From Fluviispira sanaruensis (GTDB lineage Bacteria > Bdellovibrionota_B > Oligoflexia > Silvanigrellales > Silvanigrellaceae): 64,000 nucleotides of DNA. The notes beneath the pieces were generated by a model that worked only from the letters and a program-made list of their open reading frames with translations, made no database searches and was not told the DNA's origin. The stretch is from contig NZ_AP019368.1 of NCBI RefSeq assembly GCF_004295685.1, positions 2,625,501 to 2,689,500 of the forward strand, read 5' to 3'. Positions 47,500 to 57,917 of the stretch are shown piece after piece (the first letter of the stretch is position 1; every line of letters starts with the position of its first letter). Position numbers and translations under genes: made by a program.

Positions 47500-47868
47500 A
47501 TGAAAATATTTGTAGTAGATGATTCAAAATCTGTACATCGCCTATTAGAGGAAATGCTCGATCTACCTGATCTCAGCTTTCAACACGCTTACAATGGAGA
47601 AGAAGCAGTAAATGCTGTTAAAGAAACTAACTTTGCAGCAGACCTTATTTTACTTGACTGGGAAATGCCTTTATTAAGCGGTATCGAAACCCTACCTTTA
47701 ATAATTAAGCTCCGCCCCAAACAAACAATAATAATGATGACAACAAAAAACTCGATGGCTGATATAACCGAAGCTATGCAAAAAGGTGCTACTGATTATA
47801 TTATTAAACCATTTACGAAAGATATTATCATTGGCAAAATTACAACTCTCCTCGAGGGAGGTATGTAA
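47500..47868 (+). CDS. cheY: CheY-type response regulator
   Basis: A 122-residue stand-alone receiver with DD in VVDDSKSVH, acceptor D in LLDWEMPLLSG, T in MMTTKNS, and K in IIKPFTKD. It is in the kinase operon, 3 nt after the unknown gene and sharing one nucleotide with cheR (TAATG), so it is the most likely direct output of CheA. Confidence 0.94.
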   Translation: MKIFVVDDSKSVHRLLEEMLDLPDLSFQHAYNGEEAVNAVKETNFAADLILLDWEMPLLSGIETLPLIIKLRPKQTIIMMTTKNSMADITEAMQKGATDYIIKPFTKDIIIGKITTLLEGGM

Positions 47869-48725
47869 TGCAGGAAGAATTCAGCGATAGCATCTTTAAA
47901 TATTTTGCGAATCTCATAGAAAAAGAAACCGGTATTCAGTACGATGAAGCAAATAGATATTTACTTTTAAGTCGCTTACAAAATTTAATTAAATTTTTAA
48001 ATTTTCCCGACGTACTTTCTTTGTGGAATGACATACAAAAAAATGGTCTCAATCAAGCGGCTAAACTTTTGATTTTAGACACTGCAACAAATAACGAAAC
48101 ATCTTTTTTTCGTGACCCAAAGGTTTTTGATTTTTTTAAAAATCATTTTGTGACTAATGTGATGGCGCAAAATCCCAAAATTCGCATTTGGTGTGCTGCA
48201 ACAAGTACGGGGCAAGAGCCCTATACGATCGCTATGATCATGGCAGAATTAAAAGCTCAAGGCTTAACAAAACCGTATGAGCTCCTTGGTACAGATATCA
48301 GTGACCGAGTGTTAAAACAAGCTGCCAGTGGCACCTTTTCTCAACTCGAAATTCAACGCGGACTCCCAGCAAATTTAATGATCAAATACTTTGAACAAAT
48401 TGTAGTCGAGTCCTCTAGTATGCCTATTTATAAAGCTAAACCAGAACTTTCTGCTTTTATGACATTTAAGCAAATGAATTTACTCCACGATTGGCCTAAT
48501 TTCGGGACCTTTGATATAATTTTTTGTAGGAATGTATTAATCTATCAAGGTAAGGAAAATAAAAAAAATATTATCGCTCGCTTTGCCAACGTCTTAAATC
48601 CGGGAGGTTATCTCATTTTAGGGGGCGCTGAAAGCTTGCTTCAGTTATCTGATGATTTTGATTTTGAAACCCATGGTAATATTTGTGTACATAGACTGAA
48701 AGCTTCTGTGAAACCTTATTCCTGA
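47868..48725 (+). CDS. cheR: Chemotaxis protein methyltransferase CheR
   Basis: A 285-residue SAM-dependent methyltransferase with the family motifs TNNETSFFRDPKVF, WCAATSTGQEPYTIAM (SAM site), LGTDISDRVLKQA, FDIIFCRNVLIYQ and LGGAESL. It methylates glutamates of chemoreceptors. Its start overlaps the cheY stop by one base. Confidence 0.96.
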   Translation: MQEEFSDSIFKYFANLIEKETGIQYDEANRYLLLSRLQNLIKFLNFPDVLSLWNDIQKNGLNQAAKLLILDTATNNETSFFRDPKVFDFFKNHFVTNVMAQNPKIRIWCAATSTGQEPYTIAMIMAELKAQGLTKPYELLGTDISDRVLKQAASGTFSQLEIQRGLPANLMIKYFEQIVVESSSMPIYKAKPELSAFMTFKQMNLLHDWPNFGTFDIIFCRNVLIYQGKENKKNIIARFANVLNPGGYLILGGAESLLQLSDDFDFETHGNICVHRLKASVKPYS

Positions 48726-48754
48726 ATTTTCACTCCATTTGAGAAAGTGGAATT

Positions 48755-49846
48755 ATGAATGAAGCAACTTTTGAATCTGAATTGCGCTATACATTTTTAG
48801 CAGAAACAAGTGAAATGTTAGATGATGCTGAGAGTATCTTCATGCATCTTGAAAGCACTCCAAAAGACTTGTCAAAATTACCAAAACTTTTAAGGATTAT
48901 GCACACGATTAAAGGTTCAGGCGCAACGGTTGGTTACAGTGAAATTGGAAATTTTACTCATAAATTTGAAACTTTACTTGTTGCTATCCGTGATCAAAAG
49001 ATAGAGACATCTGAAGAAATCATCGATTTGCTATTAGTGAGTAACGATTGTTTAAAAAAATGTATCGCAATTTTACAAAAAGATTTAAAATCTAAACTCG
49101 CGCATTTAATCGAAACAGAAAAAAAAATAGATGATGTTTTATCAGAAAAATTACATACAAAAGTAAAAAATATATCTCAAAATAGCTTTGAGAATGACAT
49201 AGTAAAAGAAAAAAAATCAACCATTAACCAAACTGAAAATTCACAAAATAGCAAAGGCAATATTTTAATTTGTGATGACGACGAAGAGTTATTAGAAACA
49301 ATTTCAGAAATGTTGCAGATAGAAAATTATAACGTTACCGCTTGCAACCAAGCTACTACTGCCTTAGAAATTTTAAAAAATCAGAATGTTGATATTATAC
49401 TGACTGATTTAAAAATGCCTGGAATGGATGGACTGGAATTTACAAAAAAAATACGAAATCTAAATATATACATACCTATAGTATTTATTTCTGGCAATAT
49501 ATCGCGCGAGCATATTAAACAATTTTTACGCTTTGGTGTCAGTGATTTTATTGACAAACCTTTTACGTCTGATGGCCTCATACTTGTAGCTGAACGTGCT
49601 ATGCGAACAGCACATTTTTGGAGAGAACTTCTAACTATATCTAAATCATGTTTTAAAATCTTTGTCTTTATTCAAAAGATTGATGCTTTATTAAGCGATA
49701 AACATAAAGACATACTACTTTCTGGTGAAAGAGATATTCTAAAAGAATGTTTAGCAGAAATACAAAGAACAACCTCACGCCTGTTAGAAGTCGAAAAAGA
49801 CACGCAATCGAGCTTTATAAAAGCCTCTGCCGAAGATACTAAATAA
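48755..49846 (+). CDS. HPt-receiver protein
   Basis: A 363-residue protein. N-terminal HPt domain (about 1-110) with phosphorylatable H in RIMHTIKGSGATVG. A linker rich in K, N and S. A receiver (about 165-290) with CDDDEE, acceptor D in ILTDLKMPGMDG, S in FISGN, and K in FIDKPF. A C-terminal helical tail of about 70 residues contains HFWRELLTISKSCFKIFVFIQK. It could shuttle phosphate between the kinases and their receivers or act as a phosphate sink. It is last in the operon and convergent with the dCache receptor gene, 9 bp away. Confidence 0.85.
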   Translation: MNEATFESELRYTFLAETSEMLDDAESIFMHLESTPKDLSKLPKLLRIMHTIKGSGATVGYSEIGNFTHKFETLLVAIRDQKIETSEEIIDLLLVSNDCLKKCIAILQKDLKSKLAHLIETEKKIDDVLSEKLHTKVKNISQNSFENDIVKEKKSTINQTENSQNSKGNILICDDDEELLETISEMLQIENYNVTACNQATTALEILKNQNVDIILTDLKMPGMDGLEFTKKIRNLNIYIPIVFISGNISREHIKQFLRFGVSDFIDKPFTSDGLILVAERAMRTAHFWRELLTISKSCFKIFVFIQKIDALLSDKHKDILLSGERDILKECLAEIQRTTSRLLEVEKDTQSSFIKASAEDTK

Positions 49847-49855
49847 TTTTTCTCT

Positions 49856-51877
49856 TTAATTTATTTTGCCAATAATTCTTAAAATCTCTTTATTTTTCAT
49901 TTGTGCAATATTAATTTGTCTTTGTCCTTCACCTAATATCAAATTCTGAATTTCAAAGGAAACGTTAAAAAGTTCTTTACTTTGTTTACGCATTTCATTG
50001 GCTATTTTTGAAGTTTCTTCAGCTTCTTTGCTATTTTTATGCACAGAATTACTCATAATATCCATCGATAATCCTGAAGATTGCACTGTTACTTTTTGAT
50101 CATTTGTTCCATCAAAAATTCCATTCGTCCGATCGCGAATTTCAGTGATTCCATGCGAAATTCTTTGAAAAGACTCGACTGCACGTTGACTGACTTGCAA
50201 ACCTTCATTGACCCGTTCATGCGTGATTTTTATGATTTGACTGACTTTCATATGACTGTCATTTAATAAAACTGAAATATCTTTTGCTGCATTTCCGCTG
50301 ATCTTTGCAAGACTATCTACCTCCTCTGAAACAACTGAGAAACCTTTGCCATACTCACCGGCACGTGCAGATTCTATTGAAGCATTTAAAGAAAGAAGTT
50401 CTGTTTTTGCAACAATATCATTGATCGTCGATGCTTTATTAATAATGATGGAAATGACATGTTCCATTTTCTCAAGCTCAGCATTCGTTGACTTAATAGC
50501 AGAAATAGCTTCCGCCATTTTATCCATCAAAATGGTGCCTTCAGCTGATTTTTCATTGGCTTTATCAGAAATGCCTTTACTTTCATTAATCAGCTCTCCT
50601 GTCCTCGTGATCATAGAAGTGATTTCTGCCATTGCGGCCGCGGTTTGATTGACAGAATGCGACTGCTCGAGAGTCATCTTTTTCACTTCGCTACAAGATT
50701 TATCAAGTTCAAGACTTGTCTGCTCGGACAGTGCAGCCGACTCTCCCAAAGTTTCTGAAACATAAATAAATTTTTTACCTAAAGAATACGCTATTAAAAA
50801 TAACGAAATAAATGATACTATAAAAATAAATATAATAATTATTATGGTATTTAAAAATGATTCATTCACTGATTTATAAGCTTCTTCTTCTAAAATTCTT
50901 GTAATGACTCCCCAACCTAATGTTGGTAATATTTGTTTAGACTTTAAAAGAGAATAAACCGCAATATCATTTTTTTTCTCATGCCATGGATTGCTGAAAA
51001 CTCCCATCCCCTCTTTTTTTTCAATCAATTTTTTTGCAGGTTCATAGTCATAATTTGCTATATTAAGTTTTAATATCTCTTTAAAATCTCTTACGATTTC
51101 TATAGACCCTCCTCTACTATGTGGATCGTAATTTACGACAATCTGCCCTTTATTATTTATGACTAATATAGCCATTTCAGCAACGCTTTCTTTACGAATC
51201 GACTCAAAAGCAGATTGAATCTCAGCTTCCATCCAAACTAAATTTGCTCTGACCGACAGAACACCGATAATTTCTCCCCGCGAATTCTTCACAGCAGTGC
51301 TAAAACTATTACCGAGTTTCCTAATTCCATAAGCTAGAGAAGATATAATATCTATTTGTATATCTTCTACATAAGTTCCATAAAAATTCCGCTCGGAATC
51401 ATCGGAAGTTTTTCCTTCCATTACATGCGTAAACCATTCTTCATTTTCATAAGTTTTTTCTTTTAAGACCTCTTGATTTATTCTAGCACCCGACATACCT
51501 AAATTATTTGAAGCAACGTATCGGCCTTTTTTGTCTACAAATAGAATGAGATCGTAAATATCTTGAAAGTTCCTATATTGATTAAGTACATGTGAAATTG
51601 AGTTTTCGTTCATTGTTTCATAAATTGGATTTGTCGCAAAAGATTTGACTTCATTATAACGACCGACAAAGCGTCCAGCGATCAGCTGTGAGGCTGAAGA
51701 TTGAAGAACAATTTGTTTCTCGATCAGATCTTTTTTAGCTTGAAACCAACTGATAAAGTTTAATCCAATTGTAAATACAGCAATAATGGATAATAAACCT
51801 AAGCAGACAAGAATTATCCGTGTTTGCAGATTCAGTGAGTTGAATTTTTTTAAAGAAATAAATGAAAGAATATACAT
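49856..51877 (-). CDS. Methyl-accepting chemotaxis protein with double Cache domain (1)
   Basis: A 673-residue chemoreceptor with TM1 at about 18-40, a periplasmic dCache domain (about 45-335, with DLILFVDKKGRYVASNN and AVKNSRGEIIGVLSVRANLVWME), TM2 at about 340-362, and a signalling domain with [34 protein letters not shown]. The ESARAG reading (S for the usual A) is a small departure in the tip. It begins immediately after the stop of the upstream receptor gene with no gap. Confidence 0.92.
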   Translation of the reverse strand: MYILSFISLKKFNSLNLQTRIILVCLGLLSIIAVFTIGLNFISWFQAKKDLIEKQIVLQSSASQLIAGRFVGRYNEVKSFATNPIYETMNENSISHVLNQYRNFQDIYDLILFVDKKGRYVASNNLGMSGARINQEVLKEKTYENEEWFTHVMEGKTSDDSERNFYGTYVEDIQIDIISSLAYGIRKLGNSFSTAVKNSRGEIIGVLSVRANLVWMEAEIQSAFESIRKESVAEMAILVINNKGQIVVNYDPHSRGGSIEIVRDFKEILKLNIANYDYEPAKKLIEKKEGMGVFSNPWHEKKNDIAVYSLLKSKQILPTLGWGVITRILEEEAYKSVNESFLNTIIIIIFIFIVSFISLFLIAYSLGKKFIYVSETLGESAALSEQTSLELDKSCSEVKKMTLEQSHSVNQTAAAMAEITSMITRTGELINESKGISDKANEKSAEGTILMDKMAEAISAIKSTNAELEKMEHVISIIINKASTINDIVAKTELLSLNASIESARAGEYGKGFSVVSEEVDSLAKISGNAAKDISVLLNDSHMKVSQIIKITHERVNEGLQVSQRAVESFQRISHGITEIRDRTNGIFDGTNDQKVTVQSSGLSMDIMSNSVHKNSKEAEETSKIANEMRKQSKELFNVSFEIQNLILGEGQRQINIAQMKNKEILRIIGKIN

Positions 51878-53854
51878 TTATTTTCTATTCTCCCCAGAAT
51901 TGATAATTTTTGTTTTTGCTCCATGAACAAGGACTCGGATAGCTGTCATAATTTGGAATAGTTCATCACTCTGATGGTGAACTTGCTCAGAAGCCTGCGC
52001 AGCCTTTTGCGTTTCAGAGTTATTCTTTTCTGTCGATTTATCAATATGTGACATTGCCGATGCAACTTGCGAAATACCTATTTTCTGTTCTTTTGTTGCC
52101 TCTTTTATATTTTCTGTTCTACTTTGCAGCTCATTAATTTCATGAGAAATCTCATGAAATATTTTCTGAGCAACATCACTTGCTGCTTGTCCTACTTCGA
52201 GGCGATTTTTTGTTGCTGAAATAATTTCGTTTACTTGCTTTTTTCCGGATTCTATTAGCATTCGTATTTCACTCGCCGTTTTCCCACTTGTTTTCGCCAA
52301 TTGCCCAACTTCTTCTGCAACAACAGCAAAACCTTTTCCTTGTTCCCCAGCCCGAGCTGCTTCAATTGAAGCATTTAATGAAAGCAATTCCGTTTTGGAA
52401 ACAATTTCATTGATCACATTTGTTTTTGTACTTATTTGATCGATCATTTCAGATATTTGCATGAGTTCTTTATTTGTCTCTCGAATTTCAGCAACGGCAT
52501 TGGCAAGCTTTTCCATAATCATATTACCTTCTGAAATTTCTTTTTTGACATGAGTTGAAATATTGCTACATTCATTTGCATTATCAGTGGTCTGCGAAAT
52601 CATGCTTGTAAGTGCTTTCATTATTTGATTGGTATCGGTTATAGATTTTGTTTGATTTTGCACAGTCTCTGCTACGAGAGTAAAAGATTTTTTTAAATTC
52701 TGACTTGTCTCTTCGCTTTGTATAGAAGATTTTCTTAATTTATCTGAAAGGAAATTAAAATTCTTTGTTAACGAAGCTGTAAATTTTAAGACTATTATAA
52801 CAGCAACTAAGAGAAGTATACTAATTATAACATAGGAAATAAAAGCAAATCTATTAATTTTCATAAAAACATCATCTGCGGGATCCATCGTTATTATTCC
52901 CCAATTTAAACTTCTTAAAAATCTATTAGAATTTATAGGAGAATAGGAAACCAACATAATTTTTTTATTTTTTTCTGAATAATATTCACCATCTCCAGTT
53001 TTTCCTTCCAAAATCTGTTTCACTGGTTCAAACTTTTCTAATAATAGATTTTGTTTTAATATAACTTCCATATCTCTTATATAATTATTATCTTTATCTA
53101 TAGTTTTAATATTTAAATTAACAATCGTTTTACCTTTTGAGTTGACTAGAATAATTTCTGGAGAATGAGCCCCGCTTTTCTCAAGCGAACGAAAGGTCCC
53201 TTTTAATTCATTTTCTAACCATAAAACAGCAGTTCGTGTAGTAATAACTCCCAAAATATTTCCAAATTTATCTTTAACTGCCGCTGTAAACGCTAAGGTC
53301 ACTTTGTCTTTACCATAAAGCTCTGTGGTTAACGGGTCAATTTGAAAATCATTAGAGTATGTCCCGATCAATCCGTTCGTAATATCTTCCGTAAAATTTC
53401 CTTTCACAACATTCTTAAACCAATCTCTATTTGAAAAATTTTTCCCCCGAATTAGATTTAAATCAGCTTTTGTCCCATCGCTTAATTCCGTACTCGAAGC
53501 GATATATTTGCCGTTTCTATCCACATAGAGAATCAATTCGCTTTGTGTTGCTTTTCTATATCTTTCAAGTAAAATTGTTATTTGTGTAGGATTATTTATT
53601 TGCTGTAAAGTCGAATCAAGAGCAATTGCTTGAATAGTGGTATAACGGCCAACATATCTCCCACCAATAATATTATTAATTGAGTCTAAAGCAACAGAAT
53701 AACGATCAAATGCACGTTCTTTTTGAATTTCTTTATCTTTATAGATTAAATAAAGTGAAAAAAGAGCAAGGACCAAGTATGCCATTAAACTTGGAAATAA
53801 TATCATTGCTCTAAATGATAATTTTCTCCATAATTTTGTGAATAAATAAAACAT
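51878..53854 (-). CDS. Methyl-accepting chemotaxis protein with double Cache domain (2)
   Basis: A 658-residue chemoreceptor paralogous to the one directly downstream. TM1 at about 18-37, a dCache domain ([56 protein letters not shown]), TM2 near 335-355, and the tip [34 protein letters not shown]. Its stop TAA is followed directly by the ATG of the next receptor. The tandem arrangement points to gene duplication with diverged ligand domains. No promoter could be assigned upstream of 53854. Confidence 0.92.
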   Translation of the reverse strand: MFYLFTKLWRKLSFRAMILFPSLMAYLVLALFSLYLIYKDKEIQKERAFDRYSVALDSINNIIGGRYVGRYTTIQAIALDSTLQQINNPTQITILLERYRKATQSELILYVDRNGKYIASSTELSDGTKADLNLIRGKNFSNRDWFKNVVKGNFTEDITNGLIGTYSNDFQIDPLTTELYGKDKVTLAFTAAVKDKFGNILGVITTRTAVLWLENELKGTFRSLEKSGAHSPEIILVNSKGKTIVNLNIKTIDKDNNYIRDMEVILKQNLLLEKFEPVKQILEGKTGDGEYYSEKNKKIMLVSYSPINSNRFLRSLNWGIITMDPADDVFMKINRFAFISYVIISILLLVAVIIVLKFTASLTKNFNFLSDKLRKSSIQSEETSQNLKKSFTLVAETVQNQTKSITDTNQIMKALTSMISQTTDNANECSNISTHVKKEISEGNMIMEKLANAVAEIRETNKELMQISEMIDQISTKTNVINEIVSKTELLSLNASIEAARAGEQGKGFAVVAEEVGQLAKTSGKTASEIRMLIESGKKQVNEIISATKNRLEVGQAASDVAQKIFHEISHEINELQSRTENIKEATKEQKIGISQVASAMSHIDKSTEKNNSETQKAAQASEQVHHQSDELFQIMTAIRVLVHGAKTKIINSGENRK

Positions 53855-53932
53855 TTTTTACAATCCAAATTAAAAAATATAAAAATCTTTTAGAATTAAA
53901 ACAATATCGGATTTCTTATTTAAAAATAAAAT

Positions 53933-54991
53933 CTAGGAAAGTTTAGGATCAAACGCATCGCGCAAAGATTGCCCAATCAGACTGATTGAAATAAGGAGAA
54001 GAAGAATAACGACTATAGGTGAAAGCAAAATCCAAGGTGCATTTTGAATATTATCGCGTCCCTGTGCCATCAATTCGCCGATACTGGGTGTAGGTGGTGG
54101 CAAGCCAAATCCTAAATAATCCAAAGCAGCCAACAACGATATGCCTAACTCTATGGCAAATGGGCTTAAGGTCACAATGATTGTTATAATATTTGGAAAT
54201 ATGTGCTTCAGCAAAATACGCGAATGTGTTCCACCTAAGGCAAGACTTGCTTCACAAAACTCACGTTGCCGTAAAGTTAAAACATTTGCACGAATTTGAC
54301 TTGCTATACCCATCCAACCAAAAATCAAAACTAAGGAAAGTATCATCCAAAAAGATTGATTTTTAGTTATAGCTGAAACTAAAACAATCATAGTAAGCAT
54401 GGGAATAATGGCCGCAAGTTCTTTCATGCGCTCAAGAAGAAAATCAAAATATCCCAAAAAATATCCTTGCATTGCTCCTAAAATCGTTCCAATTGCATAG
54501 GAACAGATCCAAAGAATAAGAGCGAAACATAAAGAAATCCTCGTGCCAAAAAGCAGGCGGGCAAAAATGTCCCTGCCAAGATTATCTGTGCCAAGCCAGT
54601 GCATTTTTGAAGGAGGAGATAAAACATGTTCTGTCTGTTCTTCAGGATCCCATTGATTCATGGAAAAAATTGCAAATGATTTTATATTTTTATTTTTATC
54701 ATTTTCTAGCAAATTTTTGTAATTGACAATAAAAGAATCTGCGATTGAAAATTCTTCTGGATTATAATTTTTAATAATTGGAAAATAAAAATTCTTGGAA
54801 GTTATATTTAATTGTTTTCCTTCATTATCATGATTTATTTCTCTATATAAAAAAAGAGGTTTACTACTTGACCAAATATTTGCAGACATAGAAAATATAA
54901 ATAAAGTAAAAAAAACAAATAAACCAAATTTTGCTCTCTTTTGATTTAAAAATACTTTCCATCTTCTTTTCGTCAGCGGTGACATATTCAT
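53933..54991 (-). CDS. yejE: Peptide ABC transporter permease YejE
   Basis: A 352-residue inner-membrane permease of the DppC/OppC class. The N-terminus (MSPLTKRRWKVFLNQKRAKFG) and the periplasmic region before MHWLGTDNLGRDIFARLLFGTRISL follow the YejE pattern, as do the EAA-loop region ALGGTHSRILLKHIFPN and the LDYLGFGLPPPTPSIGELMAQG segment. It pairs with YejB to form the channel for oligopeptides (and microcin C in some bacteria). It lies 8 nt after yejB. Confidence 0.88.
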   Translation of the reverse strand: MNMSPLTKRRWKVFLNQKRAKFGLFVFFTLFIFSMSANIWSSSKPLFLYREINHDNEGKQLNITSKNFYFPIIKNYNPEEFSIADSFIVNYKNLLENDKNKNIKSFAIFSMNQWDPEEQTEHVLSPPSKMHWLGTDNLGRDIFARLLFGTRISLCFALILWICSYAIGTILGAMQGYFLGYFDFLLERMKELAAIIPMLTMIVLVSAITKNQSFWMILSLVLIFGWMGIASQIRANVLTLRQREFCEASLALGGTHSRILLKHIFPNIITIIVTLSPFAIELGISLLAALDYLGFGLPPPTPSIGELMAQGRDNIQNAPWILLSPIVVILLLLISISLIGQSLRDAFDPKLS

Positions 54992-54999
54992 GCCTCTAT

Positions 55000-56028
55000 T
55001 TATTTATATTCAATTCTAGGATCCACAATAACATATACAATATCATTTAATATCTGACCCAATAATATGGCGAGTGACTGCAAAACAACAATAGCCATAA
55101 TCACATTAAAGTCGCGAGCAGCCAGCGACTGCAAACTCAGAACTCCAATCCCAGGGAGACCAAATATAGGTTCTATAATAATTGAGCCACCTAAAAAAGT
55201 TCCTAATAGAGCGCCAAATCCCACCATCAAAGGTAAAAGAGCATTGCGTAAAGCGTGTTTAAAAATCACGGCATTTTCTGATAATCCCTTAGCTCGTGCC
55301 GTTCTGATATAATCAGCGCGAATAACTTCAAGCATACTATTTTTTTGTAATAGTGTGTATACCGTAAAGTTACCAATAATCGATGCCAAAACTGGTAAAA
55401 ATAAGTGTCGACCTAAATCAAATAATTTTGCAACACTACTTAAACTCTCATAATTATCGGAGCGAAAACCACCTAAAGGAAACCAAGCACCACCGGGCAA
55501 AACTCTGTCTGTGCAAAAAATTAATAAGAAAATAACTGCAAAAACAATAGATGGAATACTATAAATTACAAATAGTAAAAATGAAGAAATAGCATCAAAT
55601 CGAGAACCATCACGCAAAGCCATCATGACGCCGAGTGGAATTGCAATTAAATATGTTAAGAAAAACCCAGGAATGCCAAAGGATAAAGAAATAGGTAATC
55701 TTTCTATAATCTGATCAATTGCTGGTGAACGTGTCGTTATGGAATCACCAAAATTTAAGGTTAAAATATTTTTTAACCAAATGAAGTAGCGAGTGACTGC
55801 TGGCTTATCTAATCCATATTCGACTTCGAGTTCATGGGTTAATTTTTGTAAATCTTCCGCATTTAAAGTTCTTGATGTTCCACCATCCCCGCCCATACCT
55901 TTTAAGCGTGCAATTGCTTCTTGAACAGGTCCTCCTGGAAGATAATTTTGAATACAAAAATAAGTTGTCGTCATGAGAAAAAACATAGGAATGATAGCTA
56001 AAAAACGACGAATAAAGTAATTTCTCAT
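55000..56028 (-). CDS. yejB: Peptide ABC transporter permease YejB
   Basis: A 342-residue permease of the DppB/OppB class. YLPGGPVQEAIARLKGMGGDGG near residue 30 is the YejB signature; LSFGIPGFFLTYLIAIPLGV and the EAA loop TARAKGLSENAVIFKHALRNALLP follow, and the protein ends IVDPRIEY as expected. About six transmembrane helices. It lies between the yejA and yejE genes on the same strand. Confidence 0.9.
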   Translation of the reverse strand: MRNYFIRRFLAIIPMFFLMTTTYFCIQNYLPGGPVQEAIARLKGMGGDGGTSRTLNAEDLQKLTHELEVEYGLDKPAVTRYFIWLKNILTLNFGDSITTRSPAIDQIIERLPISLSFGIPGFFLTYLIAIPLGVMMALRDGSRFDAISSFLLFVIYSIPSIVFAVIFLLIFCTDRVLPGGAWFPLGGFRSDNYESLSSVAKLFDLGRHLFLPVLASIIGNFTVYTLLQKNSMLEVIRADYIRTARAKGLSENAVIFKHALRNALLPLMVGFGALLGTFLGGSIIIEPIFGLPGIGVLSLQSLAARDFNVIMAIVVLQSLAILLGQILNDIVYVIVDPRIEYK

Positions 56029-56077
56029 TTTTTACCTTTTTATTTCAAGATAAAACATTATTATGAAAGTATATTTT

Positions 56078-57799
56078 TTATTTAACAAGATAAAATAAAT
56101 CATTTGCAGCAGCTGTTTCATAGTTTGCCACCCACCTTTCAGAACTTATTTTTGAACTCAGACCTTCTAAAATATAATTCATTTCTGCAATAAAAGTGTA
56201 TGGCTGATCTTCATAAATTATTCTATTTATTTCTTGCATTATAGTATTTCTCTTTTTAGGATCAAACTCTGAATTTGCTCTATGAATAAGATCATCAATT
56301 TTTGGATTATTATAACTTATAAAGTTTGAACCTTGATTTTTTTCTGAACTGGAGTGCCAGATTTGTTTTGGATTTGGAAATATAGTTCCTGTCCAAGCTA
56401 AAATAACAGCATCAAAACGCCTATTATCAACATCATCAAGAAAAGTATTCCACTCTGCCGTTTTTATATTTACTTTAATTCCTGCTGATTTAAAATCTTC
56501 TTTTATAATTTCTGCTATTTTCATTCGAGCAGGATTTCCAGTGTTTGTTTCAAGAGTAAATTCAAATGGAATTTTTTTACCATTTACCTCTTTGATAAGT
56601 GTTTGCGAGCCATCATTTTTCCAACCACTTTCTTTGAGAAGTTTTACTGCTTTTGCGCGGTCATACGAAATAATATTGTTTTTCTGTCTTAACTCAGGCG
56701 CTGTATTGAGTGTAAAAGTCCCGAAGGGGGAAACACATTGAGTAAATAAATTAAAGTAAACTTTCTCAATTATTTTCTTATAATCAACCAAATATGAAAG
56801 AGCTTTTCTTGTTTTAACATCTTGAAATAGAGGGTTCTTAAAATTCCACCCTATATATGTATAAGGCTTAGCTGATTTGTTTTGCGTTTTTAAAGCCCAA
56901 ATATTTTTTTCTTTAGGTGAACTGCCATATTTATCTTTATCAATCCCAATTACTTTTGTATTCCATTGTTCAGCAGTAAACGACATGTGATCGATATCAC
57001 CTTTCACAAATTTCTCGTAAGATAAATTTGGTTCAGGAATAATATCGAGAATGATTTCATCTACATTAAATCTGTTTTTAAACTGTGAAAGCTCATAACC
57101 CCACCAATTTTTATTTCTTATAAATGTAATATTCTGTCCACGCTTATATTTATCCATAATATATGGACCATTGCTGATTGGGTTCATAATGCCTTTATCT
57201 TTATTGAAGTCTTTAGAACTCTCAAATTGCTTTTTTTGAATAGGCACATATCTTGAAAGAAAGTCAAATGTGTCGAATTTTGGTTCCAATACAGTAAAAG
57301 TAATTTGATATTTATTATCTATTTTTAATGTTATTCCATCATAATAACTTCTCAAAGCGGCTGAATGAATTTTTGGATTCATCATGGTATCAAATGTAAA
57401 TTTATAATCCTCAGCGGTGACAGGACTTCCATCCTGCCACTTTGCCTTTTCATATAAAACAAATGTATAGTTTTTTTTATCTGCAGAAATTGTATAACTT
57501 TTTGCAAGTGCGGGAATATAATCAAGTGTCTCTGGATCTAAAAAAAAAGGACTCATCCATAAAAATTGCTCAATTGAACTTGATTCCGTATCTGAGCTCA
57601 ATATAGGATTCATCACTTTCGGATCATTGCCTAAGGGAAAATGGAGAGAGCCGCCTTTTTTAGTATTAAGCATTTTATCATAAAAGCTTGGTTTACGGAT
57701 ATATTTAATATCCTGTGTTTTTTCATCAATGGCAAAAGAATTAGAAGTAAAGCTATTAAATAGTAGCAAGCCTACAAAAAATAATTTTTTAATTTTCAT
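56078..57799 (-). CDS. yejA: Peptide-binding protein of the ABC importer (YejA-like)
   Basis: A 573-residue exported solute-binding protein (SBP_bac_5 family). The signal peptide is at 1-23. Characteristic segments are GTFTLNTAPELR, YTFVLYEKAKWQDGSPVTAEDYKFTFDTMM and ARMKIAEIIKEDFKSAGIKVNI. The linked permeases are of the Yej type. No ATP-binding subunit (YejF) is found in this window, so the ATPase must be encoded elsewhere or be shared. Confidence 0.9.
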   Translation of the reverse strand: MKIKKLFFVGLLLFNSFTSNSFAIDEKTQDIKYIRKPSFYDKMLNTKKGGSLHFPLGNDPKVMNPILSSDTESSSIEQFLWMSPFFLDPETLDYIPALAKSYTISADKKNYTFVLYEKAKWQDGSPVTAEDYKFTFDTMMNPKIHSAALRSYYDGITLKIDNKYQITFTVLEPKFDTFDFLSRYVPIQKKQFESSKDFNKDKGIMNPISNGPYIMDKYKRGQNITFIRNKNWWGYELSQFKNRFNVDEIILDIIPEPNLSYEKFVKGDIDHMSFTAEQWNTKVIGIDKDKYGSSPKEKNIWALKTQNKSAKPYTYIGWNFKNPLFQDVKTRKALSYLVDYKKIIEKVYFNLFTQCVSPFGTFTLNTAPELRQKNNIISYDRAKAVKLLKESGWKNDGSQTLIKEVNGKKIPFEFTLETNTGNPARMKIAEIIKEDFKSAGIKVNIKTAEWNTFLDDVDNRRFDAVILAWTGTIFPNPKQIWHSSSEKNQGSNFISYNNPKIDDLIHRANSEFDPKKRNTIMQEINRIIYEDQPYTFIAEMNYILEGLSSKISSERWVANYETAAANDLFYLVK

Positions 57800-57917
57800 T
57801 TAAATTCCCCTCTAAAATAGAAACGATAAAGAGTAAATTAGCCATTATAATGTGTTTATTGATCCGTTTTTTTATTCTATATGGTTTTATTAAAAAGAAA
57901 ATAGTTAAGATGTGATT

